A stretch of DNA of 40,888 nucleotides from Perkinsus chesapeaki (lineage: Eukaryota; Perkinsozoa; Perkinsida; Perkinsidae): assembly GCA_013115145.1 (NCBI GenBank), contig JAAPAO010000308.1, forward strand, positions 1 through 40,888, in the 5' to 3' direction. The notes beneath the pieces are model-generated. The model had not been told where the DNA came from. It saw nothing but the letters and a program-made list of their open reading frames with translations, and did not search any database. The translations under genes were made by a program, and so were the position numbers. Of the stretch, positions 23,173 through 33,196 are shown one piece after another (the stretch's first letter is position 1; each line of letters starts with the position of its first letter).

Positions 23173-23559
23173 GGCATATAAGTAACTTGAAGCATATCAT
23201 TTAGTACAGTCAAGAATTTGACCATAGCCCATAGCATCTATTTGACATATTCTTCTTTGGCCTCCTTTTGAGCGGTTCTATGTTGCGTTGCATATTATCA
23301 ATAGTAGCGGACTTTAACAAGCAGTACGAGTAGGTCCCCACGGCTAGGCAACTATTTATCGAGTTCCGTACAGTGCTATTGACAAAGATTATGTAGTAAA
23401 TGCTATTTACTCCATGATATACGATGATGCTGCTATCATTAAATATTCGTGGGCATTAGCATGTTTGAAAGCTTTGGTAGATTAGCAGTCCTTCTTCGCC
23501 CATTGGTTCCTCTCTCCCTTTGTTTCATGATTTTTCGGATGGAGTTTTCACAATGTTTT
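23173..23559. other. Intergenic, no gene seen
   Basis: No frame or motif that I can support. Confidence 0.4.
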
Positions 23560-23772
23560 TTAGCAGCGTATCTCATTGAATGTCATAGGAGGGGTCTCCG
23601 CCTTTCGCTCACCTTCACGTTCAGGTGGATGGTAGATGCCCCTCACACCACCTGCAGCAGACAGTGTAGAACCCATGGGGCGAATAACAATGTGGAACCC
23701 CGGGGCATTTCCCGACTCGTCTATAATCGTTCCGTCGACGGTATGCTTCGTCTCAGGTTGTAGTTCATCCAA
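23560..23772 (-). CDS. Possible exon, unrecognised
   Basis: A 70-codon minus-strand frame that reads like protein (DELQPETKHTVDGTIIDESG, then PGFHIVIRPMGS). It is open further upstream (S-C-L-D-C-L-V) and ends at a stop, so it may be the last exon of a gene with unseen upstream exons, or a relic. No family recognised. Confidence 0.3.
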   Translation of the reverse strand: MDELQPETKHTVDGTIIDESGNAPGFHIVIRPMGSTLSAAGGVRGIYHPPEREGERKAETPPMTFNEIRC

Positions 23773-24280
23773 TACCAGACAGTCTAAGCACGATGTGAGT
23801 ATTTCGTTCGAATCTTTACTCGTAGTATCGTACGACTACTAGTATCGTGTCACGTACTATTCGGACAGCTTTTTCCGTACATGCTCGTCTCAGACAAAGA
23901 TATTTGTGAGGTTGACTATTTGCCCCGCCAAAGGGACTAATTTCACTCCTCTTAGTCTTTCATAATAAAAGCTTCATCAGCACTTAACAACTCTACTCGG
24001 ACTCGCTATTATTAACGGTGCTGGGTGTGAAACGGATGAATGAAACGATTCTGCATAAAGCATCGTTAGAACTCTTGAAGGTGAGTGTTGTCGTGAAGCG
24101 ACTTCCTGAAAAAACGAAGGGCATCATGTCGCTTGTTATGAATCATTCAATCTTACAATCGAAGCCCTTTGCTATAAGCCCGATGGATGGCTCTATCGAA
24201 AGCCAACCTGTTCGTCTCTTGTTGCTTACGGATGTACACACAAGCCTAAAATAGAGAGATCAACAAGACACTACGATAGA

Positions 24281-26381
24281 CTATCGAGGACTGACATGTA
24301 AAGCTTGTGATGAGGGGAAAAGGTGAGGGAATCTATGCCGGTTGGTATGAGCGGACCTATGGGATAGGTGGACTAGTAGATTTCAGTGTCGAGCCAGTCA
24401 CTGACCAGGGTATGAAGGTAGGAGAGTCGAGCCTTGTTGTACGTTTCGAATCGATCGGGCAACACACTCGTATCTTGAAATAAGAATCAGTTAAGAAGCC
24501 TTGCATCGATTGCTTACCCCGCACATTTTCCAAACTAACCCCATAGACGGGTTCTGCACCAGTGTTATCGCCGTCAATCTATCATCTTTACTCCGTGGAA
24601 GATGTCCTCCATCCGAGAACGACAACTGCTTGACCAGGCCCCCCTCGACTGGCATCTGATAGGATACATTAGTATGAGCATTCTTGGGTAAGCTTACAAA
24701 ATAGCTGATATGTGCTCCTAGGACAGGTTCATCAAGTATCCACTTACCAACAGACCTGTAACATAGTATATGTCACAAGCCCATAATAAGTACTGCTACG
24801 GTACGGAGAAGGCTGTGGAAGACCCGTTCTGTATTTGCCTATCGCTTCTTTATTAAATATCATAGGGGCATCCAACAGATTGTCTGGTGGAAGCTCTAAA
24901 AGGGGCACTGTTCTTGTAGAAAGTGGTGACTCGTGCCCAAGTTACTGGCCCATGCAAAATTTTGTGCAAGAAATCTAGTTTGTAAAATAACTGGTAACGA
25001 GTCGTCCTTCGGCAGACAGTACTTAAATGTTGCGACCTGCTCAGCCGAAGGCATCTGAAAGGTTGTGAGCAAGTCTTCTCGTCGATCTATTCCTCGTCGA
25101 CATCTCCGTGAATGAACAAGGTAGAGCCGAGGTTGTCGCTGTACAGAAAGCTTCGATGTACTTATCCATCAGCATCGCCCTGCCAAACTGCTCGAATGAA
25201 TATCTGAGTCATCAATGGTTCCATCTCTGGCTTGCGATTGCTCTTACGTGTGTTCGTTCTTCCCTATATGCCTCTCGTATTTGAGGTTAGCTGAGTCGTC
25301 AAAACACTATATATGATTTTATGGCGGAATCTTTGGAATCTGAGAAGTGGGCTGAGAAATTAGGGAAAGAAAAGAAGACTGAAAACCTCGGGGAGTCCAA
25401 CACTGAACCGAGCATGATCGGCTTGTCCCACTTCCGAAGGGATTTCGTCGTCTTAATTATGACGAACACCTAGCACCGGATTAGATTCTCAACAGGTCTT
25501 GTTCAACGATAATATAAAACGTACTGGAAATTAAATTACGACATGTTTGCTGATTGGTCTGGTAATTATAAGGCGGAAGGTGTACTATAGCAAACCGAAA
25601 TCGGACGAAGAGTTTCTGTGAATCAGATTGAATCCTTTCGAATGTCATAAGAACCTCAAGAGAAGATAATACATGTATCCTTACATCAACAAGTGGATCT
25701 AGCTCATACAAGCGCATCTCTAAAATATCAAACTCATAAGCGAATAAGAATAAATCAACTATCTTCGCTGGTGTGGGCCTTGGGCCAGACATGGACCTGA
25801 GAAATTACAAGAAACAAATCATTCCGTGGGCCTTACGAGTTGCCAAGACAGTCCCATTTAAGTGGCCGATCCGGTGGCCGAGTGAGCTTCAGTGGCTTCG
25901 AGGACTCTGGCTCCCGGATAAGCAATGGTTGAAGTAAGCCTACGTAGCGGACAACCCAGGACTGAACAAAAAGTCGGTATGATCAAGCATACTGACGTAC
26001 TGTGAAGTTCGGATGGTGACTGTCGGGCAGTGCTTCCCAGTCAAAATGCTCACCAGCTCGTCGCGTTATATCACCGAACTCGGGGTTGACTTCCCATTGC
26101 ACTGAAAAATAAGACGATGAGCAGAGGGCTGAAGGGCTGCATTCTACCAAGCTTCCGGAGATCGACTTGGTGTTGTCTAGCACCTAGTATTCGCGATATA
26201 CCAACGCTACTGGCTTCTTGTACGCTATCAACCTAGCACGACACTAAAGCAATATCACGGAAAACTAGAAAGCTACCTTTAGTCGAAGCGAGGAGGCGGG
26301 CGAAGCCGACCGTATGGCGAAGTAAACGGAAAATGTGGCGCAAAGGCCGATGACGATGAGGAAGGAAGTCAGAAGATGCAT
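24281..26381 (-). pseudogene. Glycosyltransferase family 17 gene, copy A, frameshifted
   Basis: GT17 proteins (MGAT3-like beta-1,4-N-acetylglucosaminyltransferases) act in the Golgi. The start at 26379-26381 gives a signal anchor (MHLLTSFLIVIGLCATFSVY). Exons: 26277-26381, 26148-26232, 26001-26101, 25837-25961, 25685-25796, 25387-25469, 25248-25339, 25094-25203, 24946-25054, 24805-24895, 24698-24755, 24518-24655, 24406-24473, and a last one ending near 24281. Family marks: PAKIVDLFLFAYEFDILEMR, FVII, RHKIIYSVL, LFIHGDVDE (DxD site), FKYC, LSFSDGG. Breaks: exon 25248-25339 lacks one base in the D-D codons near 25300; exon 25094-25203 is also off by one near 25125; the intron after DVDE begins GA, not GT (25055-25093). 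Five exon lengths (112, 83, 109, 91, 58) equal those of copy B. Sequencing error could explain the single-base breaks. Confidence 0.8.
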
Positions 26382-27103
26382 TCTCGGGAACTGAGCACTC
26401 CATTGTGAGGTTTATCGGGACATCGACACACACCTTGCTGCTCTTTATTGGGTGCTTAGCTTCGACCGATTGTGATTTTACCATGGGCATCTTCTGGAGG
26501 AGCGAAGTTCCCACTGACCATGTTATCGATTACTAATAACACAACAATCAGTCTGAATAGGATACGGAGAAATTGTGTGTGACATGTCGGCTCAGGCTTT
26601 CCGATAATCAACGCATGAGTTGCATTTGCAATGGTCGTCTGAGGAGCCACACCATCCACCTGAGCTGGCAATTAGCAGCTGAATAGCCTCCCAGTCGTAC
26701 CCGGACTGCAACATGGGGCGGCACTTTTCGGGTTACATTCCGTGGGGCTGACATGAAAACCGTTCAGCGATATAAAGGAAAAAGCCTTACCTTCTACCGG
26801 AGGGATCGGCCAATTGAGGGCCACACCGCATGTCGTCGCGCCATCTTGGGAGGGAGGCAACGGAGCTGGCCGGCAATGCTCTGGGTTGAGATGGTTTCCT
26901 GAGATTGCTTGACATGTTTATGACTAGCTTCTTGTACTCACAGTCTTATTCCATTTTCATATGCCCATGCCAGAGCCCTGTCGAAATTAAGTCGATTTGT
27001 TTGTTGCTGCTTCCGGATATAATCACATGCCTGAGGAGATTACCTGGAGGAAGTGAACGCGGCGCGGGGGGCGTGCAGTGAAGCCCAAGTATGTCACGTC
27101 ACG
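26382..27103. other. Spacer between the two GT17 copies
   Basis: About 720 bases between the end of copy B and the start of copy A. A minus-strand frame here (26456-26671) contains a hydrophobic stretch FLRILFRLIVVLLVI, which might be an alternative 5' exon of copy A. No phase-consistent join was found. Confidence 0.35.
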
Positions 27104-29725
27104 CTAGGCTGTCGCACGGCTCGTGGTTGGAGCGCTCATTGCTGGAAACTCGAGCGGATGAGTTGTCAAAAGTTGGCCACTTTCCCACATTCCGCTCAAA
27201 GGCTCAATAGACAACGCGAAAACTGCATACGAAGGATTTTCAGTATCCTCAATCTTATGGGTTGTGCATGCGTACATCTGACAGCAGGTGCTGTGACCGG
27301 CCCTTGCAGAAAGCTTACCCGCAGTTGGTATTCAGACGGAAACATGTAAGGATACCTTTGGCGATTCAGGTCAGCATACCTGCCGTACAGTAAAGGGTTG
27401 TTCAGCGGGCTAAATCCTCACCAAGGTATCCAAGCATCTTCAACTCGGGCAGTTCGGCTGCTTTGAGCATCATCCCAGCAGCACACTCTGATCTGAGAGA
27501 CGCTGCTTCCTTATCAAGTGTCAATGCTCACCCCACAGGCCCTCCACACGTCAGCCATGGACGGATTCTTAGCAAGGGCGATGGCGATGCCTAGTTAACA
27601 CAAGGCTGAGGGGAGCTTCATCAATCTACGCGACCTGCGTTTATCATCTTCGCTTCTTTCTATTATTCCACCGTCAGAAAACGACAGCTGCTTTAGAAGA
27701 TCGCTCTCCGCTGGCATCTGTCGACTCCATGTGATTCGATCATTCGTCGTTTAGTAACTCACAAAGAAGCTCATGTGTGCGCCCCTTGTTGGATGGTCCA
27801 TCATCCAGTGCCCTTTGGTTCTAACGGTAATCATAAGCATTGTCAGTGGCCTCAAAACCGCTCACCGGGCTGGCAAACGTGCTCCTGATATCGGATGCTT
27901 TTGCATGTTATTTCTATCAAATATATTCGGGAAGGTGAGGTCAGCCATGTCCGCTCCTGAGGTAGGCCAGTAGTCCATGATGTAGGAGTTTCAACGTTAA
28001 CTTCTCCATGCGAAGTTCATTGCTAAAAATCTGGTCGGTAGGGCGACTGGGTACCGTGTATCTTTCGGTTGGCAGTACTTGAAGGGTGCCACCTGCTCCC
28101 CCGCTGGCATCTAATAAGGTACAACTTTATTCGAATTTTAAGTTTACATAATGATGATCCAAATGATACTAAGTATGTGGAGGCAGCGCTCGCTAACACA
28201 GCTGTATTGATCTTGCATTGATCTACCACAGCTGTATACCAGCGCTGTATTGATCTTTGTTGTAGTAGCGTTCGCCTCATTAGCTATATGGATTGATCGA
28301 CGAGAGACGGAGACGTATTTATCTCCGTGGTCTTTATCCATCACGCTATAATGCTGTATCAACAACAAATATGCCCGTGTTGTGTGGTAGTCTATATTCG
28401 ACCAAAGAGCCAGTACCCGATCGAACACACATTATCGCCCGATTAGTTCAGCTGGATAGAATGTCTGCCTACGGAGCAGATGGTCGTAGGTTCGAATCCT
28501 GCATCGGGTATTTTAACCAGCAAAAATAGTCCCATCAAACACGCGATATCCCCACCTCATCCATGTCCCCATGAATGAACAAAGTATTGTCATCCGGCTC
28601 TCCGAATGCCTCCACATATTTCTCAAACAGAAACCCTCGTGTGAAGGTCTCCAATGCGTATCTAATTGAATAGTGTACATGACTCCAACTTCAACTCCAC
28701 CGCAAAGACCAACCAAGTGGCGTCTCAGGTGGCGTCAACTTTACTTGCCTGTCCTCGGGGCGACCATGCATCATGCCATCTACCCTTTGTACAGCGGCAT
28801 CATCCAAAACACTATAAAGTATCTTATTGCGAAACTTTTCAAACCTATTCAAGCCCTGGTAGCTCAGCAGCTCAGCTGTGAACCATCGGTACCTCTTAGA
28901 TCCGAGGGCCGACCCGAGCAACAGAGGCTTCCGCCACTTTTTGAACGCCCTTGTTGATTCCACAATAACGAATACCTACGAGAGCCTTTTTTACCATGGA
29001 ACAGTGATGCGGCTACATCAACAACAGAGTGGAGCTCGTGGAAGCGAACTTCGAGAATGTCAAGTTCGTAAGCAAAGGGCAGAAGGTCGACGATGCGCGC
29101 TGGTGAGGGCCGTTTGCCCGACATATACCTGAATGACCGTTTCGTCTACCAGCTTCACGACACTCTACGGATTGCTCTGGCAGTCCCATTGCAGTTTTCG
29201 CGTTGGTGGTCTGTCGGATACTGTAGCTTCCATGGGGGGCTCCATGGCTAACCTCTGTTGTAGCAAGGACACATACCTTTTCACCCACACCTATACGAAA
29301 TGCCATAGATCTCCCTCAAATGCAGATTGTGCACCGACTTCATTATCAACGTGTCTTCGGTCTACCAAGGCATCCCAATTGAAGTCGCTCCCTGCTGCTC
29401 GCTCCAACTTCTCAAACTCAGGATTGACTTCCCATTCGCCTGTCATTCTTCTGGACGACCCTCTGGAGAGCTCCGGCCTACCAAATTCGTTTAGGTCCAC
29501 CTGGCCGGCGTCCATCCACATCAGGTCCCCTTTGTCTAGGATGCTCTCTGCCGTCACGGGCGACCCCTCTGACAGAAGACACCTCGTCGAGGGCAAGCCT
29601 ATCTGCATCACACCTGCTGTTCTATCGCAGGGCTGACGCTTTTCAAGCTTGTTAACGGTGGCACGGGCATCCTCTAATTCACGGGACTTGGCCTTCAGCT
29701 CAAGTTTTAGTTTGTCGATTCCATC
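27104..29725 (-). CDS. Glycosyltransferase family 17 gene, copy B
   Basis: Intact frame. Exons from the high coordinate: 29339-29725, 29169-29290, 29017-29128, 28893-28975, 28701-28844, 28556-28661, 28002-28110, 27866-27956, 27763-27820, 27630-27717, 27532-27590, 27422-27492, 27319-27379, 27104-27277. Phase holds throughout, giving 554 aa without the missing N-terminus. The first exon encodes a coiled-coil stem (DKLKLELKAKSRELEDARA). Catalytic marks: PARIVDLLPFAYELDILEVR, VFVIVESTR, KILYSVLDD, LFIHGDMDE with MP after the splice (DxDExP), FKYC, GHWMMDHP, LSFSDGG. Introns are 39-48 nt except 445 nt at 28111-28555, which holds a tRNA gene on the other strand. The 48-nt intron 28845-28892 has no in-frame stop. 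Upstream exons with start and membrane anchor were not found; DWASWRITVDAADF in another frame near 29790 is unexplained. Confidence 0.85.
28437..28510 (+). tRNA. tRNA-Arg (ACG)
   Basis: Full cloverleaf, 74 nt: acceptor GCCCGAT/ATCGGGT with discriminator A, D stem GTTC/GAAT, anticodon stem TCTGC/GCAGA with loop CTACGGA (anticodon ACG), T stem GTAGG/CCTGC with TTCGAAT. The A box TAGTTCAGCTGG and B box GGTTCGAATCC fit RNA polymerase III promoters, and TTTT at 28511-28514 is a terminator. No CCA is encoded and there is no intron. It lies inside a 445-nt intron of the GT17 copy B gene, on the opposite strand. Confidence 0.95.
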
Positions 29726-29926
29726 CTACAAAGAAAGCATCGAAGTATCTGGACACAAAGCTGTCCCAGTAATTGCCTCTGAAGTCGGCGGCGTCGACGG
29801 TGATCCGCCACGAGGCCCAGTCGGCTGACGAAGGTCTCGAAGAAGTTGTTCCAACTTGGCCAGTATCTGCGTTGTCTAATTATTGGCGCATGGGATAGAT
29901 AATTGTTAATGCATTAATCTTCCATT
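29726..29926 (-). other. Possible upstream exon region of GT17 copy B
   Basis: Two overlapping minus-strand frames look coding: one with TQILAKLEQLLRDLRQ then Pro-rich linker, and one with DWASWRITVDAADF and RYFDAFF. Neither joins in phase to the exon at 29339-29725 with an intron of at least 38 nt, so the real 5' structure is unresolved. Confidence 0.3.
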
Positions 29927-29950
29927 GACCTGGACTCCAGGTCCTGGAGT
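29927..29950. repeat. Triple palindrome a-a'-a
   Basis: GACCTGGA-C-TCCAGGTC (29927-29943) overlaps ACTCCAGG-T-CCTGGAGT (29934-29950). Confidence 0.85.
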
Positions 29951-30010
29951 GGAAAAAAAGTAACGCATGTCTGTTTTTTCACAGAGAACGTTTCCTCTAT
30001 CTATGTACCA

Positions 30011-30178
30011 GTAACATATTTTCTATCGAACTTTAAACTACATCTCGGCTGAGTAACATATTTTCTATCAAACTTTGAACTACATCTCGGCTGAGTAACA
30101 TATTTTCTATCAAACTTTACAGTAGACCTCCGCACTAGTAAAATACTTCCTATCAAGCTTGCTATATCTCCAAGCTAA
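30011..30178. repeat. 42-bp tandem repeat, about 4 units
   Basis: Units start at 30011, 30053, 30095 and 30138 with GTAACATATTTTCTATC (last unit GTAAAATACTTCCTATC). The first two differ at very few bases, the third changes in its second half, and the fourth is degenerate. It lies upstream of the GT17 copy B gene. Confidence 0.9.
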
Positions 30179-30717
30179 GAACGCTATCTGCACCAGTTCT
30201 CTGAACACATTCCCATATGACTGGGAGAAATCGTGGCCATAGACGGCAATGCTTGATGAGAGTTGTTATCACATCATCAGTGCTCGGTTGGAGAAACGCT
30301 TCATCGTTATTCCCCATGGATCCCCTCAAGGGTAGCATAATTATATACAGTGCCGCTGGTATGACAGCAAGAAGCAGGCAAGTGCTCACACCAACCGAAC
30401 GCCGCTGCGCTTCCTTCGTGGCTGAGCCAGGAGTCTGAGGGTATCTTAGCTCCAACCGTGCATGATACAAGGCACCTCATCGTATCGGGAGTGGCCTCCA
30501 CAACTGATTCCGCTTGCGGTTGATGAGGCTAGACTGCTCGTCCTGCTTCGTGTAGAGCTCGTGATACCCAAAGGCATCGCGAATGATTTGTACAACAACA
30601 AACGGTTTCTTTTCGACTGTCGGCTCCTTTTGCCGAAAAAGCGTCGCGTTCACTAAGGGAGCGAGGTGAAGAGAAACATAGGGAACTCCTTGGCCTAGCT
30701 GGATGGCTTCTACATTC
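30179..30717. other. Intergenic, no gene seen
   Basis: Only overlapping short frames without motifs. The sequence immediately left of the 249-bp repeat is unrelated to that left of the second repeat copy. Confidence 0.4.
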
Positions 30718-30966
30718 GACATCCGTGCATTTCGAATTCATGTATCGATATTTTAGACTAGCCAGCCGCACAACACTTCCCGGTGAGGGTTTCACATAAT
30801 TTATTCCATACAAATGGTCATAGAGGAACGTCAGTAGTTCCCAGGATGAATGGATTTGATATCTGTAACCGTGAAAGGATTTCATCTGCCTTCGCATAAG
30901 AAACTCATTTCTATCCTGGAGGGATATATTCTATAAGGCGAGATGATTTACGGATTCGACAGGCTT
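30718..30966. repeat. 249-bp direct repeat, left copy
   Basis: Starts GACATCCGTGCATTTCG and ends GACAGGCTT. It matches 34237-34485 over its whole length with three differences that I can see: GGATGAAT/GGAGGAAT, GATTTCATC/GATTCCATC, GGATTCGAC/GGACTCGAC. The minus strand keeps one open frame through most of the unit in both copies (RRQMKSFHGYRYQIHSSW..., LRSLKYRYMNS-like end), and two of the changes give one synonymous and one K/E change, so it may contain an exon. No TG...CA termini, no inverted ends, no target duplication seen. Confidence 0.95.
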
Positions 30967-31492
30967 GAAGCCTGAGGCTTCAGAGAACTGGTGATTTGTA
31001 CGACAAACCGAAAAAACACTAAGGTGCCGCATTCCTGCAAAACTTACAATTATCAGCCAATTATAGGAAACTTAGTGCGCATGGCAATCAGTCCCAATAT
31101 CCAAATAACCCAGAATCTCAGTGACATACTCCACTCGCTAATTAATAAACTCAAGCAGCAGAAAGGTCCAAAGACTCGATGATAGAGACGGTCCCATTTA
31201 TAGCATAGCACGGAAACTAGGACTTCATCTGGCCTCTTACAGAAAAATGTTCCTAGAGGCCAAATAAGTAATACTAATGGGAAGACACAGCAAGAATTTA
31301 TCTACAAGAAATGTGGCCAACATCAAATAGATCCTTGTGGAAACGTTTTGTGTTCCTCAATGACTCCCTGAGCTTGGCGCTAGGACGAAATCTAAAGTCC
31401 ATATGTTGGATAGCAATACAAAAATACGACACTTCACCTCGACTTACAGAGAGTGACCCTGAGTGGACCTATACATTGTTAGTTAGTAGAAG
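30967..31492. other. 3' flank of the secreted-protein gene
   Basis: No supported gene. It separates the left 249-bp repeat from the stop codon of the 567-aa gene. Confidence 0.4.
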
Positions 31493-33196
31493 CTAGAAAA
31501 GGACAGGACCAGCACGCCAAATATCCCAACGATGATTCCAGGATTTACCCCAGAAAAAGATCCTTATCCAGGCGTTGAAGTTGACACCAGAGAGGAACTC
31601 CCACTTATTGGCAAGGTTCTCGACAGTGTTACCAGTGACATCAACCGATACACCAGCCCCTGCGAGCCATAGGGATATGTCAGTGCCGATCCTTCCGTAA
31701 GCGGTGATGTCGTTGTGGGGCCTCGCAGTAACACTGAAGTAAGCTGATATTCTCCAGTTAATGATGCTTCCTAATACAGGGACATTGACGTTGAAGCTGA
31801 CCGCGATATCCACTGAACCGGAGAAGGTGCGCAAGTCTGCCTGCAAGAGATTTTCACCGGAACCTTCGCCTACAATACAAACGTCAATAGAGAGACTGAA
31901 TCCTGCACCAAGTTGGAATACGACAACGCAGCCACTGGCCTCAAACCTTAGATCAAGGACCTTACCTTCAGAGCCCTTTGTTAAGGTTACAGATAAAAAT
32001 AATGATGCTGTTCTATCTGGCTTGTTAACATCAACAAAGGCGATACCAGCCTCAACAGTAAGCGAGGTCTGGATGCTACCATCATATGGTGATTCTGATA
32101 CAGTTGTAGCAACCAAGGCATGAAGACAAAATTTTGCATCGCGTCCTCTCTTGGTTTTGCAGCCGCGAGGAAACTGGAAGTTGACGGATAGAAGGAGATC
32201 TCTTCTTTTGCCAGCGTGAAAGAAGTAATCAGCAGCGGAACCCTTCTCGATAGTGAAGTACTCGATACCCTTGAACCCTCGTCTGAGACGCCGGCCTTTA
32301 GGCATCCAGTCGTAATCCTCATCATTCTCGAAGAATTCTCGCGCTTGCTCGGGGATGACATCGACTTCCATGTGCTTGGTATCCACATAGGGGGCTTTCA
32401 TATCTCCAGGGGGAGCAGTAGACTTAGAGCGAGAGGTATCGATATCATAAGTATAATACATCTCGTTCATAGCCTCATCAACATTAACACTATCATCGAG
32501 AGCTTCCCAGCTATCGAAGGTAGTCTCCTGGAAAATCTCACCAGCTTGGTAGGTGTTCAGACTGATGAGTTTAGATGGCCTGTCAGCGAGGTAGTCGATA
32601 TACAGGATCCATACATTAGGCACAAGACCAGTCTGATAAAGTGCTGTATAGTTGGTGCCATCATTGGGGTTTACACCCTCAGGACCATAACGAACCCACT
32701 TAATAAAGAGTTGGAAATCGATTATCTCATCGCCTTCATTGATCCATCCATCTTCCTCAAGCTTCTCAGAGTTATGAGCAGCAGCGGCGAGCATACGCTC
32801 AGTGCCGTGCGTCTCCTCCATAACAGTGCGAGCAGTGTTCATGAACATTTGGTCAACCCTATGGACCTTCGGAGTGTCAACATGCATCATATACTGATAG
32901 GGGCGGCTTGGGGAGGCCTCGACACTAACTTGACCATCCTTAGTAACGATAACATCTTCTCTTGTTGTGAGACTGCCGTCCTCCATACCAGGCATAGTAA
33001 GACCATAAGTCTCTCTCGCCATGGATTTACCACAAGGTGCTGGGTTATCATGAGAGTCAACAAGGTTCTTGTTACAATACTTAACGGTAGTGGTCTGGAA
33101 ATGCGCGTTAGTAGCCTTGAAAGCAACAACGACTTGCAGCAGCACTCCGGGTAAGACGAGCAACAAAGGAAATATATTGTAGGTCATGAAGGACAC
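31493..33196 (-). CDS. Intronless 567-aa secreted protein, unrecognised
   Basis: A single uninterrupted frame, unlike the intron-dense neighbours. An N-terminal signal peptide is clear (MSFMTYNIFPLLLVLPGVLL, hydrophobic to about residue 26). The middle part (about 60-300) is acidic and polar with an NYT glycosylation sequon. A basic site KGRRLRRGFK near residue 310 could be a protease cleavage point. The C-terminal 200 residues alternate hydrophobic and polar residues and look all-beta (SLFLSVTLTKGSEGK, then FSLSIDVCIVGEG, then GTDISLWLAGAGVSVDV), ending in a Trp-rich tail (WGKSWNHRWDIWRAG). No family recognised. It may be a surface or secreted protein released as two chains. The gene sits between two 249-bp direct repeats. 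Confidence 0.85.
   Translation of the reverse strand: MSFMTYNIFPLLLVLPGVLLQVVVAFKATNAHFQTTTVKYCNKNLVDSHDNPAPCGKSMARETYGLTMPGMEDGSLTTREDVIVTKDGQVSVEASPSRPYQYMMHVDTPKVHRVDQMFMNTARTVMEETHGTERMLAAAAHNSEKLEEDGWINEGDEIIDFQLFIKWVRYGPEGVNPNDGTNYTALYQTGLVPNVWILYIDYLADRPSKLISLNTYQAGEIFQETTFDSWEALDDSVNVDEAMNEMYYTYDIDTSRSKSTAPPGDMKAPYVDTKHMEVDVIPEQAREFFENDEDYDWMPKGRRLRRGFKGIEYFTIEKGSAADYFFHAGKRRDLLLSVNFQFPRGCKTKRGRDAKFCLHALVATTVSESPYDGSIQTSLTVEAGIAFVDVNKPDRTASLFLSVTLTKGSEGKVLDLRFEASGCVVVFQLGAGFSLSIDVCIVGEGSGENLLQADLRTFSGSVDIAVSFNVNVPVLGSIINWRISAYFSVTARPHNDITAYGRIGTDISLWLAGAGVSVDVTGNTVENLANKWEFLSGVNFNAWIRIFFWGKSWNHRWDIWRAGPVLF

Noticed and set aside
26840-26849. Spliced-leader relic (GCCATCTTGG, as in the dinoflagellate-type leader)
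   Set aside because: Only ten bases match and the following bases diverge; expected by chance.
28437-28510. Bacterial or organellar origin of the tRNA
   Set aside because: The body resembles bacterial tRNA-Arg in places, but A and B boxes plus a TTTT terminator fit a nuclear pol III gene, and no CCA is encoded.
30011-30178. CRISPR-like array
   Set aside because: Units abut each other with no spacers and the DNA is eukaryotic; it is a tandem repeat.
32216-33154. 312-codon plus-strand open frame
   Set aside because: Antisense shadow of the 567-aa secreted protein; that strand has the signal peptide and protein-like composition.
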